Shown: piece after piece, positions 12,495 to 19,087 of the stretch
Numbering within the stretch: position 1 is the first letter of the stretch
Layout: each line of letters begins with the position of its first letter
From: a virus
DNA length: 27,652 nt
IMG/VR virus record: IMGVR_UViG_3300035659_000082
Span: 1-27,652 of that record
Direction: 5' to 3' (one strand)
The notes under the pieces: generated by a model
Seen by the model: the letters and a program-made list of their open reading frames with translations, nothing else
Databases searched by the model: none
Told to the model about the DNA's origin: nothing
Translations under genes and position numbers: made by a program

Positions 12495-13885
12495 GGCTGC
12501 TCGATCTCTTCTGCGGAGCTGGTGGCGCAGCCAAGGGATACCAACGTGCGGGATTCTATGTCGTCGGCGTAGATAATCGCCCTCAACCACGCTACTGCGG
12601 AGATGAGTTCTACCAGGCCGACGCCCTGGAGTTCGTGGCCGAGCACGGTAAGGAGTTCGACGTGATCCACGCGAGTCCGCCGTGCCAGGCATACAGCCGG
12701 ATATCCGGCAGATGTCGCAAGGCGGGCAGGAGGATATACCCGGAGGTTATAGAGGCGACGCGACAGGCGCTCAGGTGTGTTGGCGTGATCTACGTCATTG
12801 AGAACGTGCCGGAAGCCCCGCTGGAGCGGTCTCTGGTCCTCTGTGGCTCCTCCTTCGGGCTGGATGTGCGTCGCCACAGGGTCTTCGAGTCAAACGTTCT
12901 GATGCTGGCGCCAGTGTGCGAGCACTCAAGGCAGTCGCCTCGGTTCCGTACGTTGGACAACCGGCGCAAGGGCAGGCTGGCGTGCGTGGTGGGCGTTCAC
13001 GGGCATGTCAACTATAAGGGCGAAGCTAGATTGCGCGAGGGCGCTATGGGCGTTGACTGGATGACGGTAGCCGAACTAGCCCAAGCGATCCCGCCAGCGT
13101 ATACCGAGTTTATCGGCAAGCAACTGATGGCTATGCTCGACACAACCGAACAACCCGCCGGACTCGTGGTGGGTGAAGACACTGATCGGATACGCGAGGA
13201 AGGAGGGGATTCCCGTCTTCCTGAAGCCCAACGCCAACTATCGCGAGATGATCCAGGAGTTCCCGGAGGCACAGCGATGAGCACGGTTATCCTTGGCCTC
13301 GACCCCGGCGCCAGTACCGGATTCGCCAAATGCACCTTCCAGGGCGAGACCGTGACGATACTCGACTATGGAATCGTGCCTATGCCTGGTGATGATGTGG
13401 CCTCGCTGGCGAGAGGGATCTCCTGGTGGATTCAGCATAACCACCTGCCCGGGCTCACGATGGTCTTCAGCGAGATTCCCTATCTGCCGAAGCGCCGGAC
13501 CCATCTCCCTTCTGTCGAGGTCCAGGGCGTGATCCGGGCAGCCGGCGGGATCGGTTACAATCCGATGACCATCCACTCGCAGCTCGGGACCAGGCGTAAG
13601 GCGGACACAAAGGCATTCGTCAAGCGCGTGCTTGGCTTCTCCCCGACGGGGATTGACCACATAGCCGATGCCTTCGCCGTCTGCTTCTGCCACGCGCTGA
13701 AGATCGGAGTCTGGCAGCCGCATCTGAAGGCGGCGCCGGTGAAAACTCACCAGCCTGGTTTCAAGGCCGGCCGAGCCCGCGGAGAGCGTGAGCCAGTGAA
13801 AACTCACCAGGAGGATATGACGCAGGAGGAACTGCGCGAGGCATTATTCAGCGGAGAGGCGAGAGTGGCGGGTGGAGGGCGATAG
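12491..13885 (+). CDS. C5-cytosine DNA methyltransferase, reading in frame into RuvC-like resolvase
   Basis: A 464-residue open frame. Residues 1-216 are a compact but complete C5 methyltransferase: LFCGAGG (motif I), SPPCQ with catalytic C65 (motif IV), ENV at 104-106 (motif VI), RRHRVF near 127 (motif VIII), a short target-recognition region, and IPPAYTEFIGKQL (motif X). A natural end is expected near residue 217. Instead the frame runs through about 46 residues that look like out-of-frame sequence and then into the resolvase at 13277. The joining stretch is the remnant of the Gp37/Gp68 C-terminus read in the wrong frame. Either a fusion protein is made or the resolvase is started separately. 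The ATG overlaps the Gp37/Gp68 fragment's stop and has only a GGAG-type site. Confidence 0.82.
   Translation: MRLLDLFCGAGGAAKGYQRAGFYVVGVDNRPQPRYCGDEFYQADALEFVAEHGKEFDVIHASPPCQAYSRISGRCRKAGRRIYPEVIEATRQALRCVGVIYVIENVPEAPLERSLVLCGSSFGLDVRRHRVFESNVLMLAPVCEHSRQSPRFRTLDNRRKGRLACVVGVHGHVNYKGEARLREGAMGVDWMTVAELAQAIPPAYTEFIGKQLMAMLDTTEQPAGLVVGEDTDRIREEGGDSRLPEAQRQLSRDDPGVPGGTAMSTVILGLDPGASTGFAKCTFQGETVTILDYGIVPMPGDDVASLARGISWWIQHNHLPGLTMVFSEIPYLPKRRTHLPSVEVQGVIRAAGGIGYNPMTIHSQLGTRRKADTKAFVKRVLGFSPTGIDHIADAFAVCFCHALKIGVWQPHLKAAPVKTHQPGFKAGRARGEREPVKTHQEDMTQEELREALFSGEARVAGGGR
13158..13280 (+). pseudogene. C-terminal remnant of the split Gp37/Gp68 (DUF5131) gene
   Basis: In the phase of the 12183 fragment, and different from the methyltransferase frame, this stretch reads PPDSWWVKTLIGYARKEG, then IPVFLKPNANYREMIQEFPE and a stop at 13278-13280. 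The pattern W...(I/L)...R..G(I/V)PVF.K......EFP is the usual end of Gp37/Gp68 proteins. There is no start codon of its own, and a stop lies at 13125-13127 in this phase. Homology appears to begin near 13140, just after the methyltransferase's expected end. The TGA overlaps the ATG of the resolvase, as expected of the original gene order. Confidence 0.75.
13277..13885 (+). CDS. RuvC-like Holliday-junction resolvase
   Basis: A 202-residue protein starting at an internal ATG with GGAGG 8 bases upstream. It has the RNase-H-like catalytic set of phage RuvC relatives: GLDPGASTGFA (D9), VFSEIPYLP (E66) and GIDHIADAFAV (D127/D131 with H128). These enzymes cut four-way DNA junctions before packaging or during recombination. 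The start overlaps the stop of the Gp37/Gp68 remnant (ATGA), so separate translation is likely even though the upstream methyltransferase frame runs in without a stop. The basic C-terminal tail contains a repeated PVKTHQ. Confidence 0.78.
   Translation: MSTVILGLDPGASTGFAKCTFQGETVTILDYGIVPMPGDDVASLARGISWWIQHNHLPGLTMVFSEIPYLPKRRTHLPSVEVQGVIRAAGGIGYNPMTIHSQLGTRRKADTKAFVKRVLGFSPTGIDHIADAFAVCFCHALKIGVWQPHLKAAPVKTHQPGFKAGRARGEREPVKTHQEDMTQEELREALFSGEARVAGGGR
13739..13810 (+). repeat. 15-base direct repeat, each copy self-complementary
   Basis: GTGAAAACTCACCAG occurs at 13739-13753 and 13796-13810, encoding VKTHQ twice in the resolvase tail. Each copy also forms a small GTGA/TCAC hairpin. The in-frame spacing of 57 bases and repeated peptide suggest a short internal duplication. 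Confidence 0.6.
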
Positions 13886-13888
13886 GGG

Positions 13889-14089
13889 ATGAGCAAGCCC
13901 CGATCCCCAATCATAGAATGGCATCTTTGCATCTCGCTCAACTATTCGTCGTCGGTGGCTGGTAGCGGCAAAACCCCGACGGAGGCCCGCCGCGATCTGA
14001 TGGCTAACGCGCTAAGAACTCTCAAGGAGCCGAGCCTGCGGCGCGTGGAGGCGGCTCTGAACCCAAAGGAGGATACCGATGGCGACTGA
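13889..14089 (+). CDS. Small unknown protein
   Basis: A 66-residue protein starting 4 bases after the resolvase gene, behind GGAGGGCGATAGGGG. A beta-like N-terminal half (IIEWHLCISLNYSSSVAGSG) is followed by a helical half (TPTEARRDLMANALRTLKEP). It overlaps the next gene by 11 bases. No family is recognised. Confidence 0.6.
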   Translation: MSKPRSPIIEWHLCISLNYSSSVAGSGKTPTEARRDLMANALRTLKEPSLRRVEAALNPKEDTDGD

Positions 14090-14303
14090 GAAGGTGACGA
14101 TCACTCCGGCATATTATGACTGCTACAGTAGCGACATAGGCAATCCGCGAACGGCGCAGATACTCAAACGACCGAGCGGCTGGCGTATTGAGTGTTGGGG
14201 TAGCAAAGATGCCACAAAAGAGCCGATTATCATAGTCGCCACGAGTCTTACCAAAGCCAAGGCGAAGGCGGCGGCGTGGGTGCTATGGGGTGAGATCACA
14301 TGA
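14079..14303 (+). CDS. Small unknown protein
   Basis: A 74-residue protein with a near-perfect ribosome site (AAAGGAGG) before its ATG. It is beta-rich (ILKRPSGWRIECWGSKDATK) with an alanine/lysine-rich C-terminal helix (SLTKAKAKAAAWVLWG). It is coupled by ATGA to the PAPS-reductase-like gene. No family is recognised. Confidence 0.62.
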   Translation: MATEKVTITPAYYDCYSSDIGNPRTAQILKRPSGWRIECWGSKDATKEPIIIVATSLTKAKAKAAAWVLWGEIT

Positions 14304-15070
14304 GAGACTTGTTCGACGGCAAGGATCATGTCGAGCGAACGATAGAACGACTACGCGCCTATGAACCGACCGAGGGGTACTGGCTGGGATTCAGTGGCGG
14401 CAAGGACTCGATTACGCTCCTTCGCCTTGCCGAGATGAGCGGCGCCAAGTTCGAGGCACACTTCTCCCTGGCAACGGTTGATCCCCCAGAGATAGTCCGG
14501 TTCGTGAGGCAGGTGTATCCGCAAGTGGCGTGCGATAGGCCACCAAAGAGTATGTTCACCCTGATTATCGAGCACGGCACGCCACCAACGCGGATGTTTC
14601 GCTTCTGCTGTGAAGACCTGAAAGAACGTGGTGGTTCTGGGCACGTCGTTCTGACTGGCATCCGTTGGCAGGAGTCCGTTCGCCGCAAGGCGCGCAAGAT
14701 GGTAGAGACATGTTTCCGAGACGCCACCAAGACCTATCTCCATCCGATCATAGACTGGACGGAGGCCGAGGTGTGGGAGTTCATCCATCGCGAAGGTTTG
14801 CCAGTCCCGGCACTTTATTCGGAGGGCTGGAAACGGATCGGGTGTGTGATGTGTCCGATGAGTGGACGCAGGGGGATGGCGCGGGATATGGTGCGGTGGC
14901 CCCGGATCGCCAACATGTACCACCTGGCTTGCGAAGCAGTATATCAACGGCGTCGGGAACGCGGCGACAAGATGATCTGGACGAGTGGCGAGGATATGTT
15001 CAACTGGTGGATCAGCGGCGGGCGCGGTAATACTGTGAACGCCGAGCAGGAGGTATTTGTCTATGAGTAG
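14300..15070 (+). CDS. PAPS-reductase/DndC-like PP-loop protein
   Basis: A 256-residue member of the phosphoadenosine-phosphosulfate reductase family. The PP-loop SGGKDS is at residues 32-37. FRFCCEDLKE near 100 and GCVMCPMSGRRG near 177 can bind an iron-sulfur cluster, as in DndC-type and phage PAPS-reductase-like proteins. The family activates a substrate by adenylation, often for sulfur transfer. Phage members are common but mostly unassigned. Its place among four DNA methyltransferases suggests nucleic-acid modification. No other dnd genes (DndD, DndE, the cysteine desulfurase) are seen, so phosphorothioation is not shown. Confidence 0.82.
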   Translation: MRDLFDGKDHVERTIERLRAYEPTEGYWLGFSGGKDSITLLRLAEMSGAKFEAHFSLATVDPPEIVRFVRQVYPQVACDRPPKSMFTLIIEHGTPPTRMFRFCCEDLKERGGSGHVVLTGIRWQESVRRKARKMVETCFRDATKTYLHPIIDWTEAEVWEFIHREGLPVPALYSEGWKRIGCVMCPMSGRRGMARDMVRWPRIANMYHLACEAVYQRRRERGDKMIWTSGEDMFNWWISGGRGNTVNAEQEVFVYE

Positions 15071-15689
15071 GATACTCACATCAATCGTCGAGCGCGCCAG
15101 TATATACAACGCTACATATGGCGACAAATATCCCCGGTCCAGATTGACCGTTACGCACGGCAAGGATGGAGTAACGATAGATGGTGTGTGGTGGCTCGGT
15201 AATGACTACCGCAAGAAGTCGGACTTCTATGGGGCGTACCCCGGCAACTACCTCCCACGCGTGATGTCCCTATTCCCAGATGCAGAGCGGGTGATGCACC
15301 TATTCAGCGGGAGTTTGCCGGAGGGAGATTACGTGCGGGTGGACTCGGACCCGGACTCCGGGGCGGAATACATCTTTGACGGTCACACCATGTCTGGATG
15401 GTTTGCCGCTGAAGCCTTCGATCTCATTCTCGCCGATCCGCCTTACTCCGCCGAGGATGCCGCCAAGTACGGCACGCCAATGATACGGCGTAAGACGGTA
15501 GTTGCCGAGTGCGCAAAAGTGCTTCAGCCGGGGGGATTCCTCGTTTGGCTTGACACCGTCTTGCCCCAATGGAAGAAAACGGAGTTTCGATGCATCGGCG
15601 TAATCGGGTTGATAACATCGGCGGGGCATCGAGGACGGTTCATCACGATATTCGAGCGGCAGCAGGAGGCGACGGATGACAAAGGCTGA
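15063..15689 (+). CDS. DPPY-type DNA methyltransferase
   Basis: A 208-residue protein. ADPPYS at residues 124-129 is the catalytic motif of N6-adenine/N4-cytosine methyltransferases, preceded by VMHLFSGSLPEGDYVRVDSD, a motif-I-like AdoMet-binding region. CAKVLQPGGFLVWLDT further on is the usual strand after motif IV. AGGAGG sits 9 bases before the ATG at 15063; a TTG two codons upstream is a weaker option. It overlaps the previous gene by 8 bases. It lacks an obvious target-recognition domain, so it may be a short non-specific enzyme or need a partner. Confidence 0.78.
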   Translation: MSRILTSIVERASIYNATYGDKYPRSRLTVTHGKDGVTIDGVWWLGNDYRKKSDFYGAYPGNYLPRVMSLFPDAERVMHLFSGSLPEGDYVRVDSDPDSGAEYIFDGHTMSGWFAAEAFDLILADPPYSAEDAAKYGTPMIRRKTVVAECAKVLQPGGFLVWLDTVLPQWKKTEFRCIGVIGLITSAGHRGRFITIFERQQEATDDKG

Positions 15690-15867
15690 GATTGCGAAGA
15701 AGTGGCGCGGTGAGGCGATGGCGGCGGACAAGTTGAGAGATAAAGCCGCAACGGATACTCATAACCACTGGATTTGGAACGAGGAGGCGATCACGTTGCG
15801 AAGATGCGCCGCCGAACTCGAAGCGTTGTTGAACGCGGAAAGGACGGACAAGGATGGTATTCGTTGA
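15676..15867 (+). CDS. Small helical protein of unknown role
   Basis: A 63-residue, mostly helical protein (AEIAKKWRGEAMAADKLRDK, ITLRRCAAELEALLNAE) that may form a coiled coil. AGGAGG precedes the ATG. It overlaps its neighbours at both ends by 14 bases. No family is recognised. Confidence 0.62.
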   Translation: MTKAEIAKKWRGEAMAADKLRDKAATDTHNHWIWNEEAITLRRCAAELEALLNAERTDKDGIR

Positions 15868-16036
15868 GCAGATACCGCTGACAAACAAGTGGGGAATATA
15901 CCAAACGATACCATCCTGGTCGTCGGTCTCCGGCGTTCTCTCGCTTGGAGTTTATCTCACCACCAATGCGGAGTATGACACCCGCGCCGAGGCGATTGAG
16001 GCGATGGAACGGATGAAGGAGGACAAGGATGGATGA
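15854..16036 (+). CDS. Small unknown protein
   Basis: A 60-residue protein with a beta-rich first half (NKWGIYQTIPSWSSVSGVLS) and a C-terminal helix (TRAEAIEAMERMKEDKDG). Its end DKDG is read from the GGACAAGGATGG that also forms the next gene's start, the same arrangement as at its own start. No family is recognised. Confidence 0.58.
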   Translation: MVFVEQIPLTNKWGIYQTIPSWSSVSGVLSLGVYLTTNAEYDTRAEAIEAMERMKEDKDG

Positions 16037-16238
16037 CGCGAACTTCGATGAGCACGTGAGGATGATCATGTCCATGTGCCTTGAGTGTCTGCGTGGTGGT
16101 ATATCTCGGCAGACGTTCGTCGCCAATTTGGAAATGGTATCGAGAATACTGCTCAAGGAGGCAGCCAAGGATGGCGATAGCACTGATGGCGCTGGTGGTA
16201 GCCAGCCTGAACGTAAGGAGTCCGGCGATGGTAACTGA
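16029..16238 (+). CDS. Small unknown protein
   Basis: A 69-residue helical protein (FDEHVRMIMSMCLECLRGGI, ANLEMVSRILLKEAAKD) with a disordered C-terminus. GGAGG lies upstream of its ATG. It is coupled to genes on both sides by overlap. No family is recognised. Confidence 0.58.
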   Translation: MDDANFDEHVRMIMSMCLECLRGGISRQTFVANLEMVSRILLKEAAKDGDSTDGAGGSQPERKESGDGN

Positions 16239-16470
16239 GACCGGATGTGTGGAGGGCGTCATCGTCTGCGGCGCGTACGACTCCTGCGGCTGTGCCACTC
16301 GCTTTGATGTCAGGCTGGAGGATCATACCATCGTGCGTCTATTGCCGGTGATCTGCGTCGGCTGGCCCGCACAGGTGAAGATCAGGGCGCGGATCAGGGC
16401 GGGTAGTGACGATGCTGGCGGGGTGTGGGTGGATAAGATCGAGGTGATAGGATTCGAGGAGGTAGAATGA
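16228..16470 (+). CDS. Small beta-rich unknown protein
   Basis: An 80-residue protein with GCVEGVIVCGAYDSCGCATR then strands (RFDVRLEDHTIVRLLPVICV). AAGGAG lies 7 bases before the ATG at 16228. An in-frame ATG at 16171, also with AAGGAGG upstream, would add a hydrophobic leader (MAIALMALVVASLNV) and could direct the protein to the membrane. I prefer 16228 because the overlap with the upstream gene is then 11 bases and not 68. No family is recognised. Confidence 0.55.
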   Translation: MVTETGCVEGVIVCGAYDSCGCATRFDVRLEDHTIVRLLPVICVGWPAQVKIRARIRAGSDDAGGVWVDKIEVIGFEEVE

Positions 16471-16679
16471 GCCGCGTTCGCACCTTCATGCGGATCGGAG
16501 TTCCCTGCCCGATGCTGGCGAAGCGGTTTGACTATGAAGCACCGAGGGGGTGGAGAATTGTTTACATCTATCGCTTGGACTGCGGTTGGTTCTCTGTACT
16601 TTTGGAGAGGAGACCGTGGTTGACTCGCATGTGGGAATGGATTAGCAAGAATAAGCGCCCGCCGGCATCCCGGGCGTAG
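16467..16679 (+). CDS. Small basic unknown protein
   Basis: A 70-residue basic, tryptophan-rich protein (GWRIVYIYRLDCGWFSVLLE, WLTRMWEWISKNKR) in ATGA overlap with the previous gene. It is the last gene of the modification block. A CGCCCG/CGGGCG hairpin lies in its final codons without a T-run. No family is recognised. Confidence 0.58.
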   Translation: MSRVRTFMRIGVPCPMLAKRFDYEAPRGWRIVYIYRLDCGWFSVLLERRPWLTRMWEWISKNKRPPASRA

Positions 16680-16688
16680 ATACCGGCA

Positions 16689-16740
16689 AGCGCCCTCCTG
16701 GTGGAAAACTTTGGCAAGCAATTATACCAGGAGGTGCGCT
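16689..16740 (+). promoter_or_regulatory. Hairpin burying the ribosome site of the late regulator
   Basis: AGCGC (16689-16693) plus CCTCCTGGT (16694-16702) pairs with ACCAGGAGG (16726-16734) plus GCGCT (16736-16740): 14 base pairs with a single bulged T at 16735 and a 23-base loop. The AGGAGG inside the right arm is the ribosome site of the GTG start at 16745. When folded, the site is fully paired, so translation should be low until something opens the stem. The absence of a following T-run argues against a terminator. Confidence 0.72.
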
Positions 16741-16744
16741 CATC

Positions 16745-17137
16745 GTGCAAGAAGACCTTCTCTTTCGAGCGATTCGACGCTGGGAGCGGCCCGGCGGCCT
16801 GCTTCTATCCGACCCGCCGGAGGAGGCGAAGGATATTCATGACCTGTGCGCCTTCTTCTGGCATCTGATCTCCCGCGAACGACGTATGATAGGGCGAGAG
16901 GCACGCCTTAGTCCAAGGGAGCAGGACGCTTGGGAGTACGCCATGCAGGGCGGCGACTGCCCCTACATCGCGAAGCAGATGAGCATCACCCGGCAGCGGG
17001 CGCACAGATTGCTGCAGCAAGCCTGCTTCAAGGTGGCCCGAACGCCTACGATTGGCATCTTGACGGTCTACTGGGAGGAGGTCCACAGGCACGGATACCG
17101 GACGCCCCGGCAGGAGTCACTTCATCTCGTGAAGTAA
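16745..17137 (+). CDS. Sigma-region-4-like (ArpU-type) late transcription regulator
   Basis: A 130-residue protein starting with GTG behind AGGAGG. Residues 55-98 (LSPREQDAWEYAMQGGDCPY, IAKQMSITRQRAHRLLQQA) form a helix-turn-helix like sigma factor region 4 and ArpU-type phage late regulators. The N-terminal part is charged and helical. Its location just before the terminase genes is where phages place late-gene activators. The ribosome-site hairpin upstream suggests that its synthesis is tightly controlled. It could instead be a small-terminase-like DNA-binding protein, but the separate terminase small subunit downstream makes that less likely. Confidence 0.7.
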   Translation: MQEDLLFRAIRRWERPGGLLLSDPPEEAKDIHDLCAFFWHLISRERRMIGREARLSPREQDAWEYAMQGGDCPYIAKQMSITRQRAHRLLQQACFKVARTPTIGILTVYWEEVHRHGYRTPRQESLHLVK

Positions 17138-17300
17138 CAATCTCCTTAAGTTTTGGGGCCTTACTATTGACAAATGGCCGTTTTTTGAGCTTTCTATATA
17201 TAGGGGACTCTTTTTCTGCGATGCCTGCCGCCGCCCTGGGGACACGACGATGCCCGACGACCTGAGACCCAAAACGGATAACCGCGAGGACGGCGCATGA
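17138..17300 (+). promoter_or_regulatory. Late leader region with promoter candidate and tiny frames
   Basis: TTGACA at 17167-17172 is followed by an AT-rich stretch with TATATA at 17195-17200. The 22-base spacing does not fit sigma-70, so a phage-modified polymerase or a coincidence is possible. Two very short frames lie downstream: 17221-17265 (14 codons) and 17250-17300 (16 codons, ending directly before the terminase ATG). GTTTTGGG near 17153 and CCGTTTT near 17178 can each pair with the CCCAAAACGG near 17269, so two alternative folds compete. No gene of normal size is present. Confidence 0.35.
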
Positions 17301-17885
17301 ATGGCACGTCTTACCTCCTACGACCCGATAGCCACGCCCTTGCTGGTCAAATACTGGACGCGGGATGGTCTGACGATTGCGGAGATAGCCGGGCGGCTCG
17401 GCGTCAGCGACCGAACGATTTTCCGTTGGCAAGCGCAATATCCTGATTTGTGTCAGGCCCTAAAGGAGTCGCGGGAACTGGCCGACGGTAAGGTCGAGGA
17501 CAGTCTGTTTCGGCGTGCCTGCGGCTATGATGTGGAGGTCGAGGAGATTGATGGCACCCTCGGCGAGGATGGCAAACTGGTCGGCGGACGGAGCCACAAG
17601 ACTACCAAACATGTCCCGCCCGATCCCACCTCCTGTATCTTCTGGTTGAAGAACAGGCGGCCAGATAAGTGGCGCGATGTCACCCGGCAGGAGAATACCG
17701 GACTCGATGGCGGTCCGCAGGAAGTCCGCGTCACGCTCATAGACCAGATTCGAAATGAACTCAAGGGCGCTGCACAAGCAAGACGGAGCGGATCCGATAG
17801 AGCGCCTGAAGGTGGCGAAGGCGACGTGGAACTGGGAGCCGCACCCGACGCAGCGCCAATGGCTGCTGGACAACAGCCCGATTAA
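17301..17885 (+). CDS. terS: Terminase small subunit
   Basis: A 194-residue protein. The N-terminal helix-turn-helix (LTIAEIAGRLGVSDRTIFRW, residues about 25-45), followed by YPDLCQALKESRELADGKVE, VEDSLFRRACGYDVEVEE and FWLKNRRPDKWRD, is the standard layout of a common phage small terminase family, which binds the packaging site and loads the large subunit. Its last 131 bases overlap the large-subunit gene in another frame. The residues there (PEGGEGDVELGAAPDAAP) are low-complexity, so the tail may be dispensable. The ATG follows directly on the stop of a 16-codon leader frame. Confidence 0.85.
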   Translation: MARLTSYDPIATPLLVKYWTRDGLTIAEIAGRLGVSDRTIFRWQAQYPDLCQALKESRELADGKVEDSLFRRACGYDVEVEEIDGTLGEDGKLVGGRSHKTTKHVPPDPTSCIFWLKNRRPDKWRDVTRQENTGLDGGPQEVRVTLIDQIRNELKGAAQARRSGSDRAPEGGEGDVELGAAPDAAPMAAGQQPD

Positions 17886-19083
17886 GGTAGCCGCCTGCGG
17901 GCGGCGCTGGGGCAAGTCGGAGAGCGCCGCCGTTGACATGCTGACCTTCGCAATAGCCGCGCCCCACAGCGTTCAGATAGTTGTCGCGCCGACATACGAC
18001 CAGGCGAACATCCTATTCACGACCTGCGAGCGGCTGGCCCGGATGAACCCTGAACTGGCCGGATTTGTGCAGACCCGCCGCTCCCCGTATGCCGAGCTGG
18101 TCGTCCACGACGGCCGGATCATGTTCCGCACAAGTGGAACGGATGGGCGAACCCTCCGGGGTCACGCCGCAGATAGGATCATCGTTGACGAGGCCGCCTT
18201 CGTCTTGGGCGGTGTCCTTGACGAGGTCATCGGCCCGATGCTCGCCGACCGTGAAGGGCAACTGATCATGGTCAGCACGCCCTGGGGCCGGAACCACTTC
18301 TGGAAGGCGTTCGTGACGGGGCAGGACCCGACGGAGGCGGAGCATGCGAGCTTTTGCTTCCCGACGTGGGCGAATCCCTATGTGGCGCCGGCTTACATCG
18401 AGCGCCAGCGGGCTGATCTGCCGGCGCGGGCGTTCCAGGTCGAGTACGGCGCGGAGTTCATAGACGACGTCAGCTCGGTCTTTCCGCACGAGATGATTCA
18501 GGCGGCGATAGGCGAGCCTTCCCTGGACCAGCGCGGCCCGATAGCCGTCGGCGTGGACTGGGCCAGATACGGCGACTACACAGTCGCATTGGCCGTAACC
18601 TGCCAGCCGCCTTTCCAGGTCGTGGACTTCGTGAGGTTCCAGGGATTGCCCTGGACCACTCAGATCGAGCGCGTGGCCGCGTTCATTGGAAAACATCAGG
18701 CGAAGGTCGTCCTGACCGACCAGACTGCGGTAGGTGATCCGCTACTTGAGCAGCTTCGGGCCAAACTATACGAAGAGCATATCTCAAGCGACGTTCGCGG
18801 CCTGGTATTCACCAACGCCAGCAAGCGAGAACTCATTGACACGCTGGCCATAGCCTTCAGCAAGGGCGAAGTGCGGATCCCGCCCGATCCCGATCTGATT
18901 CGGGAGCTTGAATACTACGAGTATGAGATGACGCCAGCAGGCGCGGTGAAGATGAACGCGAGGGTCGGATACCACGACGACCTGGTGATCGCCCTGGCCC
19001 TGGCCGTCTTCTCGGCAGAGCACAGCGTGAGCACCCTGGCCATAGGCGTCGGGGTCGGCAAAGCAAGGCCGATGTGGGATTAA
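17755..19083 (+). CDS. terL: Terminase large subunit (ATPase-nuclease)
   Basis: A 442-residue packaging motor. HPTQRQWL near 30 is the adenine-binding Q-type motif, GRRWGKS at 49-55 Walker A, IIVDEAAF at 142-149 Walker B, and STPWG the coupling motif. The nuclease half has D268 (VGVDWARYGD), D322 (VVLTDQ) and HDD at 407-409 (YHDDLVIALALAV). All catalytic residues are present and length is normal. The ATG at 17755 has no clear ribosome site. A GTG at 17812 also precedes the Q motif, so the overlap with the small subunit is at least 74 bases whichever start is used. Confidence 0.93.
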   Translation: MNSRALHKQDGADPIERLKVAKATWNWEPHPTQRQWLLDNSPIKVAACGRRWGKSESAAVDMLTFAIAAPHSVQIVVAPTYDQANILFTTCERLARMNPELAGFVQTRRSPYAELVVHDGRIMFRTSGTDGRTLRGHAADRIIVDEAAFVLGGVLDEVIGPMLADREGQLIMVSTPWGRNHFWKAFVTGQDPTEAEHASFCFPTWANPYVAPAYIERQRADLPARAFQVEYGAEFIDDVSSVFPHEMIQAAIGEPSLDQRGPIAVGVDWARYGDYTVALAVTCQPPFQVVDFVRFQGLPWTTQIERVAAFIGKHQAKVVLTDQTAVGDPLLEQLRAKLYEEHISSDVRGLVFTNASKRELIDTLAIAFSKGEVRIPPDPDLIRELEYYEYEMTPAGAVKMNARVGYHDDLVIALALAVFSAEHSVSTLAIGVGVGKARPMWD

Positions 19084-19087
19084 CCTT

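Noticed and set aside
14300-15070. DNA phosphorothioation (Dnd) system
   Set aside because: Only a DndC-like PP-loop protein is present; no DndD, DndE or cysteine desulfurase is seen, so the system cannot be claimed.
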